NCBI GenBank assembly: GCA_021018815.1
Contig: JAITYX010000077.1
Coordinates: 1,823,501-1,887,500, forward strand
DNA length: 64,000 nt
DNA from: Talinum fruticosum
Lineage: Eukaryota; Streptophyta; Magnoliopsida; Caryophyllales; Talinaceae
Direction: 5' to 3'
Below, piece by piece: positions 63,513 through 64,000 of this stretch; positions within the stretch are counted from its first letter, which is position 1, and the number at the start of each line of letters is the position of its first letter. The translations under genes were made by a program, and so were the position numbers. The notes beneath the pieces are model-generated. The model did no database searches and was not told the origin of the DNA. It saw nothing but the letters and a program-made list of their open reading frames with translations.

Positions 63513-64000
63513 TTATATATTATCCCTCTACCTCGAATCATTTTTGCTGCAACAACAGCCACCCGACGTGGATCTTGTCAGAACAGGGTCCGTTGTGATG
63601 CTGTTACGACAATAATCCAATAAGGATCTCATCGAAGCAGATGTTGTGATATCGTTAATTAGTTTATTCATTTGATGGCTCATTTGTACACAAGTTATTT
63701 GTTTCGACTCGTCCGGTGGTTAAACCTGAGGCTCTAGGTGTCAGATGTTGAAGATCGAATTCCTTTAACGAACCTTCACTTAGGTTGGGAATTGTACAGC
63801 AAAATGTTGTCATAGACACATGCATAAGTGGTCGTAGAACACTTGATAAAAGTATATGTTACATGTAAAGTAGCCTCATATTGTAGAACACTTGATGAAA
63901 GGATTAGGTCAACACAGAAGTTTGCTTGTTGGTTGTTGGATTGAACAAAATCCATTGACCTAGATTTGATGGTTGTTTTTTCCAGAGACCATGTAGTTTC
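63513..64000 (+). other. BAC1 3' UTR and downstream sequence
   Basis: Moderately AT-rich, no coding content. The motif GAACACTTGAT(A/G)AAA occurs twice (about 63837 and 63886), a small imperfect direct repeat with a spacing of about 49 bases. Confidence 0.4.

Overview
This 64 kb window is nuclear DNA of a flowering plant, most likely a eudicot. Genes are interrupted by GT-AG introns and separated by long AT-rich intergenic stretches with microsatellites and transposon remnants. The products are plant-specific or plant-type: a plastid DnaJ, a DYW-type PPR protein, a class II ERF repressor, a malectin/LRR RLP4-like protein, a dormancy/auxin-associated protein, the peroxisomal protease DEG15, a plant RING1 Polycomb E3 and the mitochondrial arginine/ornithine carrier BAC1. 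No tRNA, rRNA, CRISPR or bacterial-type operon is visible.

Layout, left to right. About 1-4664 (+): 3' part of a plastid DnaJ A6-like gene. 8346-9427 (+): a 150-residue plant protein of unknown function with an alanine repeat. 12240-12474 (+): a two-exon 44-residue hydrophobic microprotein. 14438-17279 (+): PPR-DYW gene with a long, apparently spliced 3' region. 22398-23192 (+): ERF repressor. 23.2-32.9 kb: gene-poor, with a decayed LINE tail. 32980-38143 (-): RLP4-like. 40674-41796 (+): DRM1/ARP. 43352-49166 (-): DEG15. 51463-59823 (+): RING1, whose introns 2 and 3 hold a LINE remnant and a non-autonomous hAT element. 61129-63512 (+): BAC1.

Two observations stand out. First, six conserved genes need a total of eleven small frame corrections, every one a base loss at or beside a G or C run, to give full-length products whose exon sums then divide by three. 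RING1, BAC1 and the two small genes need none. This looks like base-calling or assembly homopolymer contraction rather than six pseudogenes. Second, the order ERF - RLP4 - DRM1 - DEG15 matches, from memory, Arabidopsis At1g28370/At1g28360 - At1g28340 - At1g28330 - At1g28320, suggesting an old collinear block.

I do not see a convincing undescribed biological system. The best novelty candidates are the 44-residue microprotein, the intronic hAT element with its target-site duplication, the 90-bp tandem duplication beside the DEG15 stop codon, and the unusual DRM1 C-terminal splice.
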